Below, piece after piece: positions 34,843-42,240 of a stretch of 64,000 nt of DNA. The notes beneath the pieces are model-generated. The model was not told the origin of the DNA, ran no database searches, and saw only the letters and a program-made list of their open reading frames with translations. Every line of letters begins with the position of its first letter. The first letter of the stretch is position 1. Origin of the DNA: Verrucomicrobiota bacterium. Its GTDB lineage: Bacteria > Verrucomicrobiota > Verrucomicrobiia > Opitutales > Opitutaceae. The stretch spans positions 1 to 64,000 of the forward strand of contig JAEYUW010000030.1 in the NCBI GenBank assembly GCA_023432225.1. Direction: 5' to 3'. The translations under genes and the position numbers were made by a program.

Positions 34843-34855
34843 TGGCTGCCCGGCA
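34843..34855. repeat. 13-base copy of the tRNA-Gln 3' end
   Basis: TGGCTGCCCGGCA occurs here and again at 34980-34992 inside the tRNA gene, 137 bases apart. It could be a trace of an attachment site. The surrounding 34764-34979 gap holds no gene. Confidence 0.4.
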
Positions 34856-34979
34856 GGAATTAATGCGCGTCGCTCAGGGCTGCGCCCTCGACCTGCGGTC
34901 GATCCATCCCCCTCCGCGGCGCTCCGGTCGTCGAATTTCGTTCCCACACCATGTCCGGTGGCCAAAACTCTCAGAGTTT

Positions 34980-35053
34980 TGGCTGCCCGGCATGGATTCG
35001 AACCATGACTAGGCGAGTCAAAGTCGCCTGTGCTACCATTACACCACCAGGCA
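34980..35053 (-). tRNA. tRNA-Gln (anticodon TTG)
   Basis: Read on the minus strand the 74 bases fold as a normal tRNA. The acceptor stem TGCCTGG pairs with CCGGGCA, and the anticodon stem GGCGA/TCGCC encloses CTTTGAC. The T-arm contains GGTTCGAATCC. The anticodon is TTG, giving glutamine. The 3' CCA is encoded. An inverted repeat CCAAAACTCT/AGAGTTTTGG (34962-34982) touches its 3' end and might serve as a hairpin, but it lacks a T run. Confidence 0.96.
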
Positions 35054-35098
35054 GTGAGTAAGTAGAGCGGCCGAAAGAAGAGTCCGCGCGGAGGCGGG

Positions 35099-35458
35099 TC
35101 AAGGGCGGAAATCGCTCGATTGCGCGCGCGGCTCGTCCAGCGCCGGATATTTCGTCGCGTCTGTCACGAAAACGATGTCGCGCGGATTGATGATGAACTT
35201 GTCGGCGGGGTTGCCGACTTGGACGATGAGCACGCCGCCGCAGGCCTCGAGCTTGCGCACGTCCTTCAGCACGATGGTGTGGCCTTCGCGCTTCAGCACG
35301 ATCGTGAGCCGGCTCGCCTGGTAGAGTTGCGGGAAAGCGGCAGCGTAGCCTTCGGCGAGCGCTTGGGTCTCGGCGGCCAGCTCGGACGGCGGCGGAGCGG
35401 ACAGGGCGACGGTGCTGATGGCCAGCATCGCCGGAACAAGGAGGGACGGTAGTTTCAT
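35099..35458 (-). CDS. Small secreted protein of unknown function
   Basis: A 119-residue protein with a signal peptide (about 1-20, ending LSA), then a helix with AAETQALAEGYAAAFPQLYQ and a strand-rich part with TIVLKREGHTIVLKDVRKLEACGGVLIVQVG and FIINPRDIVFVTD. I do not recognise a family. The beta-rich C-terminal half looks like a small periplasmic fold. It lies alone between tRNA-Gln and a divergent YdcF-like gene. Confidence 0.65.
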   Translation of the reverse strand: MKLPSLLVPAMLAISTVALSAPPPSELAAETQALAEGYAAAFPQLYQASRLTIVLKREGHTIVLKDVRKLEACGGVLIVQVGNPADKFIINPRDIVFVTDATKYPALDEPRAQSSDFRP

Positions 35459-35530
35459 GGTTTTTGGGGAGCGCGGCCCTCGCTCGTCAGTCAGGATGGA
35501 AAAGTCCTTCGTCGGGGCAACCGGTTTTCG

Positions 35531-36322
35531 ATGAACGCACGGCCTGCGGTGGCGATTGACTCGGCGTTCGCCGCCGGATTTGGCTCCGGCGTGCTTTTCT
35601 TCAACAAATTGCTGCCGGTGTTCGTGCTGCCGATCGGCATCGTGACGATCCTGATCCTGCTCGCGGCGTGGAAGAAATGGCGGTGGGCGGCGATCGTGGC
35701 CGGGGGCGTGTTGCTGGCGAGTTCGACGGGTGTCGTGTCGAATGCGTTACTGCGCTCGCTCGAAAACGCTTACCCGGCGCGCAGCATCGGCAGTCTGAAC
35801 GAGGCGGATGCGGTGCTCGTGCTCGGCGGCATCATGTCGCCGGGCAAGGAACCGGGGCTGATTACCGAGTGGTCGGAAGCGGTCGAGCGGTTCGATGCCG
35901 GCGTGGAGATCGTCCAGCGCGGCAAGGCGCGACTGCTGCTGTTCACCGGCGATGTGCGCGGCTCGGAGGGCACGGCGTTGCAGCGCGAGGCGCTGGAGCG
36001 CGGGGTGTCGCGCGAGCAGGTCGCGGTCATCGGCGCCGTTGGCAACACGGCCGACGAGGCGGAGCAACTCAAGCGCTTCGCCGCGCAGCGCGGCATCAAG
36101 CGCGTGTTACTCGTGACGTCGGCGTGGCACATGCCGCGGGCGATGCGGCTGTTCAAGCGCGCGGGCGTGGAGATCACGGCGTTTCCGGTGGATTACCGGG
36201 CGTTGCCCAATCGCGCGCTGCCGTATCTCGACTGGATTCCCAATGCGGGCGCGCTCGGGAAAACCGAGCTGGCGCTGCGCGAGTGCTACGGCATGGCGTT
36301 CTACGCGGTGTTCGCAAACTGA
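35531..36322 (+). CDS. YdcF/ElyC-family (DUF218) membrane protein
   Basis: A 263-residue protein with two N-terminal membrane helices, then the DUF218 domain. Markers are ADAVLVLGG, RFDAGVEIVQRGKARLLLFTGD, and TADEAEQL followed by VLLVTSAWHMPRAMRLFKRAG. The fold is Rossmann-like, and ElyC in E. coli influences envelope polysaccharide metabolism. The precise reaction is unknown. It is convergent with the alpha/beta hydrolase gene. Confidence 0.88.
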   Translation: MNARPAVAIDSAFAAGFGSGVLFFNKLLPVFVLPIGIVTILILLAAWKKWRWAAIVAGGVLLASSTGVVSNALLRSLENAYPARSIGSLNEADAVLVLGGIMSPGKEPGLITEWSEAVERFDAGVEIVQRGKARLLLFTGDVRGSEGTALQREALERGVSREQVAVIGAVGNTADEAEQLKRFAAQRGIKRVLLVTSAWHMPRAMRLFKRAGVEITAFPVDYRALPNRALPYLDWIPNAGALGKTELALRECYGMAFYAVFAN

Positions 36323-36325
36323 CGG

Positions 36326-37426
36326 TTACGGCGCGGGCGCGCTGGCCGCGGGGCTGCGCCGCACGAGAGGCTTCACCGGCGTGCCGTCGCTCCACTTGCC
36401 CATGTCGAGCTGCGCCGCGCTGCCGCCGAGGATGACGTCACGGGATTTGTCTTCGAAGGCCGCTGCGCACAACGCGTCGAACAGCCGCCATGTGCCGTAG
36501 TAGTCGAGTGCGTCCGTGACGGGCGGCTCTTGCGTGGAGTCGTCGAGATCGAGGCCGCGTTCGGCGAGACGCTCCTTGGCCTTTTCGGCGATGCGCTTGC
36601 GCAGAAAACCTTTCGGCGGCTCTCGTTTCGGCGGTTGATAACCGGGCAGCGGGGCGGCGGGCGCACGGTGCGTCGCGACGAGCGCAGGCGCGCCATGGTC
36701 GTCGGAACGCAGCTCGAGCCAGTCTTTCTGCGCGGCGGGAATCGCGGTCGTCGCTTCGTAGATGTGGCGCGCACCAGTATCGCCGACGAGCGTGTCCTGA
36801 TCGCCGGAGAGCGTGAGCAGCAGCGTAGCGGAAGAGATTTTGGCAAGGTCCGCCAGCGGCACGAGCGGCTTGCCGTCGCGTTCGATCACGGCGGGTTCGA
36901 CGCTGAAGACCGCTTTGGGCGCCGGCAAACCGGCCGCGGGCAGCGTGACCGCGAGATTGGCGGCGATGACACCGCCGGCGGAGTGGCCGACGGTCGCGAG
37001 GCGTGCGAGATCAGCGCGCGGCAGGTCTTTTTGTTTCGTGAGCCACTCGAGGCCCTGTTTCACGCCGACGGTCGCGTTGGGGGTAAACGCGGCGGGCTGT
37101 TCGCGGAGATTTTTCTGATAGCGCGGGTAGAGCACGATGGCACCGTGCCGCACGAGGTGGTGAATCCACGCGAGGTAGTGTTCGGATTTCACGGCGCCCC
37201 AGCCGTGAGCGAAGATGATGACGGGGAGCGTTTGGCCGGCGGCCTTCTCCGGCCAGAAGAGCGTCACGGCATCACTGTCGGAGCCGAGAGAATGGCTGGC
37301 GACGCGCGCGAACGCGTAGTCGGCGCCGCCGGGACCGGTGGCGGGTTGCGTGGGTGGCGTCGGCGCGGCCTGGGCGGCGGCGAAACCGAGGAAGAGGAGG
37401 GCAACGAAAGGCGGCGCGAGTCGCAT
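36326..37426 (-). CDS. Secreted alpha/beta hydrolase (dienelactone-hydrolase/PETase-like fold)
   Basis: A 366-residue protein with a signal peptide (about 1-20, ending AQA). LPVIIFAHGWGAVKSEHYL is the oxyanion-hole region. The nucleophile elbow is LATVGHSAGGVIAANLAV. VFSVEPAVIERDGKPLVPL and LLLTLSGDQDTLVG give the Asp region, and a His lies in LRSDDHGAPALV. The C-terminal part is proline- and charge-rich (PGYQPPKREPPKG). The architecture fits secreted lipase/cutinase-like esterases. The substrate is unknown. It is convergent with the YdcF gene, three bases apart. Confidence 0.83.
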   Translation of the reverse strand: MRLAPPFVALLFLGFAAAQAAPTPPTQPATGPGGADYAFARVASHSLGSDSDAVTLFWPEKAAGQTLPVIIFAHGWGAVKSEHYLAWIHHLVRHGAIVLYPRYQKNLREQPAAFTPNATVGVKQGLEWLTKQKDLPRADLARLATVGHSAGGVIAANLAVTLPAAGLPAPKAVFSVEPAVIERDGKPLVPLADLAKISSATLLLTLSGDQDTLVGDTGARHIYEATTAIPAAQKDWLELRSDDHGAPALVATHRAPAAPLPGYQPPKREPPKGFLRKRIAEKAKERLAERGLDLDDSTQEPPVTDALDYYGTWRLFDALCAAAFEDKSRDVILGGSAAQLDMGKWSDGTPVKPLVRRSPAASAPAP

Positions 37427-37510
37427 GGCGGACGGGTGCGTTACGCAGCGGAAGACGCGCGGCGCGGCGGACGGTTACGCTGCGCGCGTCCGCGCGCAGA
37501 GCCGGTGCGA

Positions 37511-37585
37511 GGTGGAGCGCGCTGACCTCAACGCGCTGGACGCCTGCGCGAATTGCTGAGCGCATTGAGGTCAATGCGCTCCACC
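37511..37585. repeat. Double palindromic repeat, GGTGGAGCGC/TGACCTCA type, copy 1
   Basis: Arms 37511-37537 and 37559-37585 are reverse complements with three differences, and each arm is itself palindromic around TGACCTCA. A second member lies at 42155-42211. It fills part of the hflX to hydrolase gap. Confidence 0.8.
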
Positions 37586-37609
37586 TTTCGGTAGCGTGGT
37601 GCGCTTTGT

Positions 37610-37635
37610 CGCCGCTGGGACAGCGGCGACCACCT
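37610..37635. repeat. Short palindrome, GCCGCTGGGACAG type, copy 2
   Basis: CGCCGCTGGGACAGCGGCG followed by ACCACCT, nearly the same as 8261-8286. It runs up to the last codons of hflX. Confidence 0.7.
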
Positions 37636-37639
37636 GGAG

Positions 37640-38965
37640 TCAGCGGGCGGCGGGCTTCGCGCGTTTTTTCTTCGGCGCGGCCGGTGCGGGCGCCGGCGCG
37701 GCGAACGGCTCGAAGAGAGCGCGCTGTTTCAGCGGGAAGCGGCCACGGATAAACACACCGTCGTCGCGCGTGTCCTGTTCGGTGACGGTGCCGATCTGGT
37801 GGAGCTTGGCGACGAGGTCGTAGCGGTCGTGCGGGATAAGCAGCTCGGCGGCCATCTGGTCGTCGATCGCCAACTCGGCGCAACGCGCGAGCAAGCGGTC
37901 GAGGCCTTCGCCGGTGTGCACGCTGATGAAGAGCGCTTCGGGATGGCGCGCGCGCATGAACGCGAGCGTCTCGGGCGCGGCGGCGTCGACTTTGTTGAAG
38001 GCGATGATCATCGGCTTCTCGCCCGCGCCGAGTTCGCCGAGCACGTCCATCGTGGTGGCGAAGTGGTGTTCGACGTTCGGATTCGCGACGTCGAGCACGT
38101 GGATGATGAAGTCCGAGACGACGACTTCCTCGAGCGTGGCCTTGAACGCTTCGACGAGGCGGTGCGGCAGGCGGCGGATGAAGCCGACCGTGTCGGTCAT
38201 GAGCAGCGTGCGGCCGTCGGGTAGGCCGAGCTGGCGCGTGGTCGGGTCGAGCGTGGCGAAGAGCTTGTCGGCGGCGAGGACCTGCGCGCCGGTGAGTTTG
38301 TTGAGAAGCGAGGATTTGCCGGCGTTGGTGTAGCCGACGATCGCGGCGCCGGGAACCGGCTTGCGCATGCGGCGGCGGCGCTGGACCTCGCGTTGGAGGA
38401 GAACCTGTTCGAGTTCGCGCTTCAGGTGCGCGATGCGGTCGCGCACGAGGCGGCGATCTTGTTCGAGCTGCGTTTCGCCTTCGCCGCCCATGGCGCCTTT
38501 GCCGCGCTGGCGGGACAAGTGCGTCCACGCGCGCGTCAGGCGCGGGAGCGAGTATTCCATGCGCGCGAGCGCGACTTGCAGAACGGCTTCGCGGGTCTGC
38601 GCGCGATCGGCGAAAATTTCCAGGATGACTTCCTGGCGGTCGATGACGGCGAGGCCGGATTCTTCCTCCCAGTTGCGCTGTTGCGCGGGCGAGAGCTCCT
38701 TGTCGAAAACGATGAGGTCGCAGCCGTCTTCTTTGGCGAGGGTGATCAGTTCCGCGGTCTTGCCGGTGCCGATGAGAAACTTGGGCTGCTCGCCGGCGCG
38801 CATCGTGACGAGCACGGTGCGCGAAACGATGATGCCGAGGTTTTCGACGAGTTCCTTGAGTTCACCGAGCAATTCGGCGCCTTCGCCTGTTGCCATGTCG
38901 AAGGTCTGGACGCCTACGAGGAGCGCGCGCGTCGTCTTTTTCTGGTCGGTGAGGAAATCTGCCAT
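37640..38965 (-). CDS. hflX: GTPase HflX
   Basis: A 441-residue ribosome-binding GTPase that splits stalled or heat-damaged ribosomes. The N-terminal HflX domain (about 1-190) has PKFLIGTGKTAELI and LIVFDKELSPAQQRNWE. A coiled coil with GEGETQLEQDRRLVRDRI follows. The G domain has AAIVGYTNAGKSSLLN, DTVGFIRRLPH and AFNKVDAA. I chose the ATG at 38965 over a TTG three codons upstream. The C-terminus ends in a Lys/Ala/Pro-rich tail. Confidence 0.96.
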   Translation of the reverse strand: MADFLTDQKKTTRALLVGVQTFDMATGEGAELLGELKELVENLGIIVSRTVLVTMRAGEQPKFLIGTGKTAELITLAKEDGCDLIVFDKELSPAQQRNWEEESGLAVIDRQEVILEIFADRAQTREAVLQVALARMEYSLPRLTRAWTHLSRQRGKGAMGGEGETQLEQDRRLVRDRIAHLKRELEQVLLQREVQRRRRMRKPVPGAAIVGYTNAGKSSLLNKLTGAQVLAADKLFATLDPTTRQLGLPDGRTLLMTDTVGFIRRLPHRLVEAFKATLEEVVVSDFIIHVLDVANPNVEHHFATTMDVLGELGAGEKPMIIAFNKVDAAAPETLAFMRARHPEALFISVHTGEGLDRLLARCAELAIDDQMAAELLIPHDRYDLVAKLHQIGTVTEQDTRDDGVFIRGRFPLKQRALFEPFAAPAPAPAAPKKKRAKPAAR

Positions 38966-39005
38966 GTGGGGCAAAGCGTGCGCGGTGGCGGGCGGGAGTC
39001 AAATA

Positions 39006-39114
39006 GTAGGGCCGGTTTTCAACCGGCCCGAAGGAACGGCGAGAGCGGGATCATGGTGCGGACGCGGCGCGCGGTGGCGCGGGGTTTTCTGGTCCGGTCG
39101 GAGACCGGACCTAC
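39006..39114. repeat. Composite GTAGG/CCTAC repeat element, copy 1
   Basis: A 109-base element bounded by GTAGG and CCTAC. The left hairpin is GGGCCGG..CCGGCCC and the right hairpin GGTCCGGTC..GACCGGACC. It shares order, hairpins and the linker word ACGGCGAGAGCGGGA (one or two changes) with 44806-44910. Confidence 0.8.
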
Positions 39115-39132
39115 TGCCGATTCTGCGCGCAT

Positions 39133-39176
39133 CGTAGCGTGGGGGGCGAAATTCTTACGAATTCCGCTACGGGTCG
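39133..39176. repeat. Palindromic repeat, CGTAGCG/AATTCTTACGAATT type
   Basis: The outer pair is CGTAGCG and CGCTACG, and the inner palindrome is AATTC-TTAC-GAATT. It lies 18 bases after the composite repeat. The two together fill the gap between hflX and the next gene. Confidence 0.7.
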
Positions 39177-39182
39177 GCGCGG

Positions 39183-40181
39183 TCACCGATCCCAGAACAG
39201 CAGCGAGTGCACGTAGTTCGCGCGCTCGTAGGCCTCGGGGTTCGCGGTGTTGGCCAGGTTGAGCTTGCCGCGGAGTTCGGCGAGCGAGCGGAAGCGGTGC
39301 TCCTCCAGATAAGACGTGAGGCCATTGACGAGCGAGCGCAGGTGCTGCGGCCCGTAACGCAGGAGCGCGGAGACGACTTGCACGCTGTCGGCGCCGGCGA
39401 GGACGGATTTGATGACGTCGTTCGGCGTGTGCACGCCGCCGGTGACCGCGAGGTCGACCGGCACGCGGCCGCTGAGGATCGCGAGCCAGCGGAGGCGCAG
39501 CAGCAGTTCGGACGAGTCGGAGAGCTCGAGCTTCGGCGCGACTTCGCGGAAGCGGACGTTGATGTCGGGCTGATAAAATCGGTTGAAGAGCACGACGCTC
39601 TTCACACCGGCGCGCGCGAGCCGTTCGACGAAGTTGGGCAACGAGGAGAAGAACGGCGAGAGCTTCACCGCGAGCGGCAGGCTGGAATTCTCGCGCACGG
39701 AGGTGACGATCTCGAGCATGCGCTCTTCGATCGCGTTGCCCGTCGTGTCGGGATCGGTGGGGAGAAAATAGAGATTGAGCTCAATCGCGTCGGCGCCGGC
39801 TTGCTGCACGCTGCGCGCGAAATCGACCCACGTGGTGGGCGTGCGGGCGTTGAGCGAGGCGATGATCGGGATGTCGACGGCGACCTTGGCGCGGTAGATG
39901 TGCTCGAGGTATTCGTCGGGCCCGAAAGCGTAGGCGTCGCTACCTTCGAAGAAGGCGGTGGCCTCGTTGAGCGGGTCGGCCTCGGCGAGGCGGTTTTCCT
40001 GTTTGAGACGCTCGGATTGAGTGAGGCGCACCTGCTCTTCAAAGAGCGAAGCGAGCACGACGGCGGAGGCACCGGCGTCCTCCAGTTCGCGGATGCACGC
40101 CAAGCGATTGGTGAGCGGCGACGCGCCCGACATGATGGGGTGCTTCAACTGCAACCCAAGGTAGTTCGTCGTGAGATTCAT
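39183..40181 (-). CDS. Dihydroorotate dehydrogenase-like FMN protein
   Basis: A 332-residue TIM-barrel flavoprotein. The N-terminal MNLTTNYLGLQLKHPIMSGASPL, central IIASLNARTPTTWVDFAR and ELNLYFLPTDPD, PLAVKLSPFFSSL, and the phosphate-binding VTGGVHTPNDVIKSVLAGADSVQ are typical of the DHOD fold. The catalytic cysteine or serine of class 1 enzymes is not in its usual context, as in the group labelled dihydroorotate dehydrogenase-like that is often met in anaerobes and Verrucomicrobia. The true substrate is uncertain. I chose the ATG at 40181; the frame continues upstream without support. Confidence 0.85.
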   Translation of the reverse strand: MNLTTNYLGLQLKHPIMSGASPLTNRLACIRELEDAGASAVVLASLFEEQVRLTQSERLKQENRLAEADPLNEATAFFEGSDAYAFGPDEYLEHIYRAKVAVDIPIIASLNARTPTTWVDFARSVQQAGADAIELNLYFLPTDPDTTGNAIEERMLEIVTSVRENSSLPLAVKLSPFFSSLPNFVERLARAGVKSVVLFNRFYQPDINVRFREVAPKLELSDSSELLLRLRWLAILSGRVPVDLAVTGGVHTPNDVIKSVLAGADSVQVVSALLRYGPQHLRSLVNGLTSYLEEHRFRSLAELRGKLNLANTANPEAYERANYVHSLLFWDR

Positions 40182-40578
40182 CGGCGCGGGGCAGAGCGGG
40201 GGCTCGGGGAAGATGGCAGCCGCGCGAGTATGCCCGCGCTCCCCGCGAGCGACTGCGCCGAGGTTGGCCAACGCTGCGCGCGGCTTGCGGGGAGGTGTGG
40301 TGAGGGCGTGGCGCAGGCGTCTCGCCTGCATCGAACGTCGAAAGCCGGCTGGCAGCCGGCGCTACGAAGCGTGACGTGCGTGCACGGAGATTTTGTTTGC
40401 GCGCCCTGATGTCGCGGCAACGTTGACGACGTCTGGCGCGAACTCGTGCGCGACCGGACGCCTTCAACTTCAACTCCCGTCTTCGGACCAAAGGCCTGAT
40501 CGCCATGCGACACGCACTCCTGTCCCACTCGCTCCCGCGCCCGCGGGTTTTCCGGTGTCGGAAAACCGCCGAGGCGCC
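40182..40578. other. 397-base intergenic region upstream of panB
   Basis: There is no credible gene here. It contains two short hairpins (GCAGGCG..CGCCTGC near 40312 and AGCCGGC..GCCGGCG near 40343) and a CTACG word, again typical of the repeat-rich gaps in this window. A promoter for the panB unit must lie here but was not pinpointed. Confidence 0.6.
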
Positions 40579-41370
40579 ATGAAGAGCGTCCGCGAATTTT
40601 CCACCGCTCGCGCCGAAGCCCGGCCCATTGTCATGGCGACCGCCTACGACGCGCTGATGGCGGGGCTCGCGGCCGAGGCTGGCATCGATGCGCTCCTCGT
40701 CGGCGACAGTGTGGCGATGGTCGTGCACGGCCTGCCGTCCACGGTGCACGCGACGCTCGAGATGATGTGCGCGCACACGGCGGCCGTCCGCCGCGGCGCG
40801 CCGGAGCTCGTGATCGTGGCGGATTTGCCGTTCCTCGCACATCGGCGCGGACGCGCCGTGGCCGTGGAGGCGGCGGGAGCGCTCCTGCAAGCCGGCGCGA
40901 CTGCCGTGAAACTCGAGGGTGTCGCCGGTCACGAAGAAGTCGTCGCGCACCTCGTCGGCAGCGGCATTCCCGTCATGGGGCACCTCGGTCTCACGCCGCA
41001 ATCGGTGAACCTGATCGGCGGTTACCGGCTGCAAGGACGCTCTATCGACGAAGCGGAGCGCATCCGCCGCGACGCCGCACAACTCGCGGAACTCGGGGCG
41101 TTCGCCGTTGTGCTCGAGTGCGTGCCGGCGGAACTCGCTGCGACCATCACGGCGGAAATCGCAGTGCCGACCATCGGCATCGGCGCCGGCGCGGACACGG
41201 CCGGGCAAATCCTCGTGCTCACCGATCTGCTCGGACTCGATCCGCAGTTTCGCCCGAAATTTGCCCGCCGCTACCTCGACGGGGCCACGCTGGTGCGCGG
41301 AGCGCTGCGGGCCTACGCCGAGGACGTGCGTCGCGCGGGTTTTCCGGCGACGGAGGAGATTCTCGCATGA
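40579..41370 (+). CDS. panB: 3-methyl-2-oxobutanoate hydroxymethyltransferase
   Basis: A 263-residue enzyme making ketopantoate from 2-oxoisovalerate and methylene-THF, the first step of pantothenate synthesis. The family signatures are VMATAYDALMAGLAAEAGID, LLVGDSVAMVVHG, ADLPFLAH, AVKLEGV and IGIGAGADTAGQILVLTDLLG. I chose the ATG at 40579, which starts the conserved fold and gives normal length. Its stop overlaps the ATG of panC (ATGA). Confidence 0.97.
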   Translation: MKSVREFSTARAEARPIVMATAYDALMAGLAAEAGIDALLVGDSVAMVVHGLPSTVHATLEMMCAHTAAVRRGAPELVIVADLPFLAHRRGRAVAVEAAGALLQAGATAVKLEGVAGHEEVVAHLVGSGIPVMGHLGLTPQSVNLIGGYRLQGRSIDEAERIRRDAAQLAELGAFAVVLECVPAELAATITAEIAVPTIGIGAGADTAGQILVLTDLLGLDPQFRPKFARRYLDGATLVRGALRAYAEDVRRAGFPATEEILA

Positions 41371-42128
41371 AGCCGCGCGTGTTTCATTCGGTGGCGGAGT
41401 GGCGCGCCGAGCGGGCGAGTGAACGCTTCGCGGGTCGCTCGGTCGGATTCGTGCCGACGATGGGCGCGCTGCACGCCGGCCACCGCGCTCTGCTCGAGCG
41501 CGCTCGCGCGGAAAACGAGCGCGTCGTGCTCAGCATTTTCGTCAACCCGACGCAGTTCAACGACCCGACCGACCTCGCGAAATACCCGCGCACGCTCGAA
41601 GAAGATATCGCGCTTGCCGCTGGTCTCGCGACCGACGTGCTCGTGCCGCCGCCGGAGGCGATGTATCCGGATCGCTATCGCTATCGCGTGACGGAGTTGG
41701 AACTCAGCCGCGAACTCGAGGGCGCGCACCGACCGGGACATTTCGACGGCGTGCTGACGGTGGTGCTGAAGTTGTTGAACCTTGTGCAGCCGACCCGCGC
41801 GTATTTCGGCGAAAAGGACTGGCAGCAGCTCCGCCTCGTGCGCGGCATGGTTGAGGCGCTGTTCGTGCCGTGCGAACTCATCGCGTGTCCGACGGTGCGC
41901 GAGCCCGACGGACTCGCGATGAGTTCGCGCAACCGCCGGCTCGCGCCCGCCGACCGTCAGCGCGCGGCGGCATTTCCGAAATTGCTCCGCGCCGGCACGG
42001 CGGAGGCGGCGGAGGCTGCGCTGCGTGGCGCGGGTTTCGAAGTCGACTATGTCGCCGAGCGCGACGGCGTGCGCCTCGGCGCGGTGCATATCGGCGGAGT
42101 GAGACTCATCGACAATGTGCGCGTTTGA
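41367..42128 (+). CDS. panC: Pantothenate synthetase
   Basis: A 253-residue ATP-dependent enzyme joining pantoate and beta-alanine. It has VGFVPTMGALHAGHRALL, the SIFVNPTQFNDPTDLAKYPRT loop, AYFGEKDWQQL, and the KMSKS-like LAMSSRNRRL. It is about 25-30 residues shorter than usual because the C-terminal domain is reduced, ending GVRLIDNVRV, but all active-site motifs are present. It overlaps panB and is followed by a repeat element and coaBC. Confidence 0.96.
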   Translation: MKPRVFHSVAEWRAERASERFAGRSVGFVPTMGALHAGHRALLERARAENERVVLSIFVNPTQFNDPTDLAKYPRTLEEDIALAAGLATDVLVPPPEAMYPDRYRYRVTELELSRELEGAHRPGHFDGVLTVVLKLLNLVQPTRAYFGEKDWQQLRLVRGMVEALFVPCELIACPTVREPDGLAMSSRNRRLAPADRQRAAAFPKLLRAGTAEAAEAALRGAGFEVDYVAERDGVRLGAVHIGGVRLIDNVRV

Positions 42129-42154
42129 AACAGTGCAGGCTCCCGCGGCCGACA

Positions 42155-42211
42155 GGTGGAACGGCTTGACCTCAAGCCGTTCCGAACGCGTTGAGGTCAA
42201 CGCGTTCCACC
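42155..42211. repeat. Double palindromic repeat, GGTGGAACGC/TGACCTCA type, copy 2
   Basis: Two adjoining palindromes, ACGGCTTGACCTCAAGCCGT and AACGCGTTGAGGTCAACGCG, enclosed by GGTGGA and TCCACC. It shows the same design as 37511-37585. It lies between panC and coaBC. Confidence 0.8.
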
Positions 42212-42240
42212 CCGACGCAGGCGTCGCCCAGTAGTAAGCC

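Noticed and set aside
34962..34982. CCAAAACTCT/AGAGTTTTGG hairpin as a tRNA terminator
   Set aside because: No T run follows on the minus strand and it overlaps the mature tRNA 3' end, so it is not listed as a terminator.
39183..40181. Calling this gene pyrD
   Set aside because: The fold fits, but the usual catalytic residue context of true dihydroorotate dehydrogenases was not clear, so only a family-level name is given.
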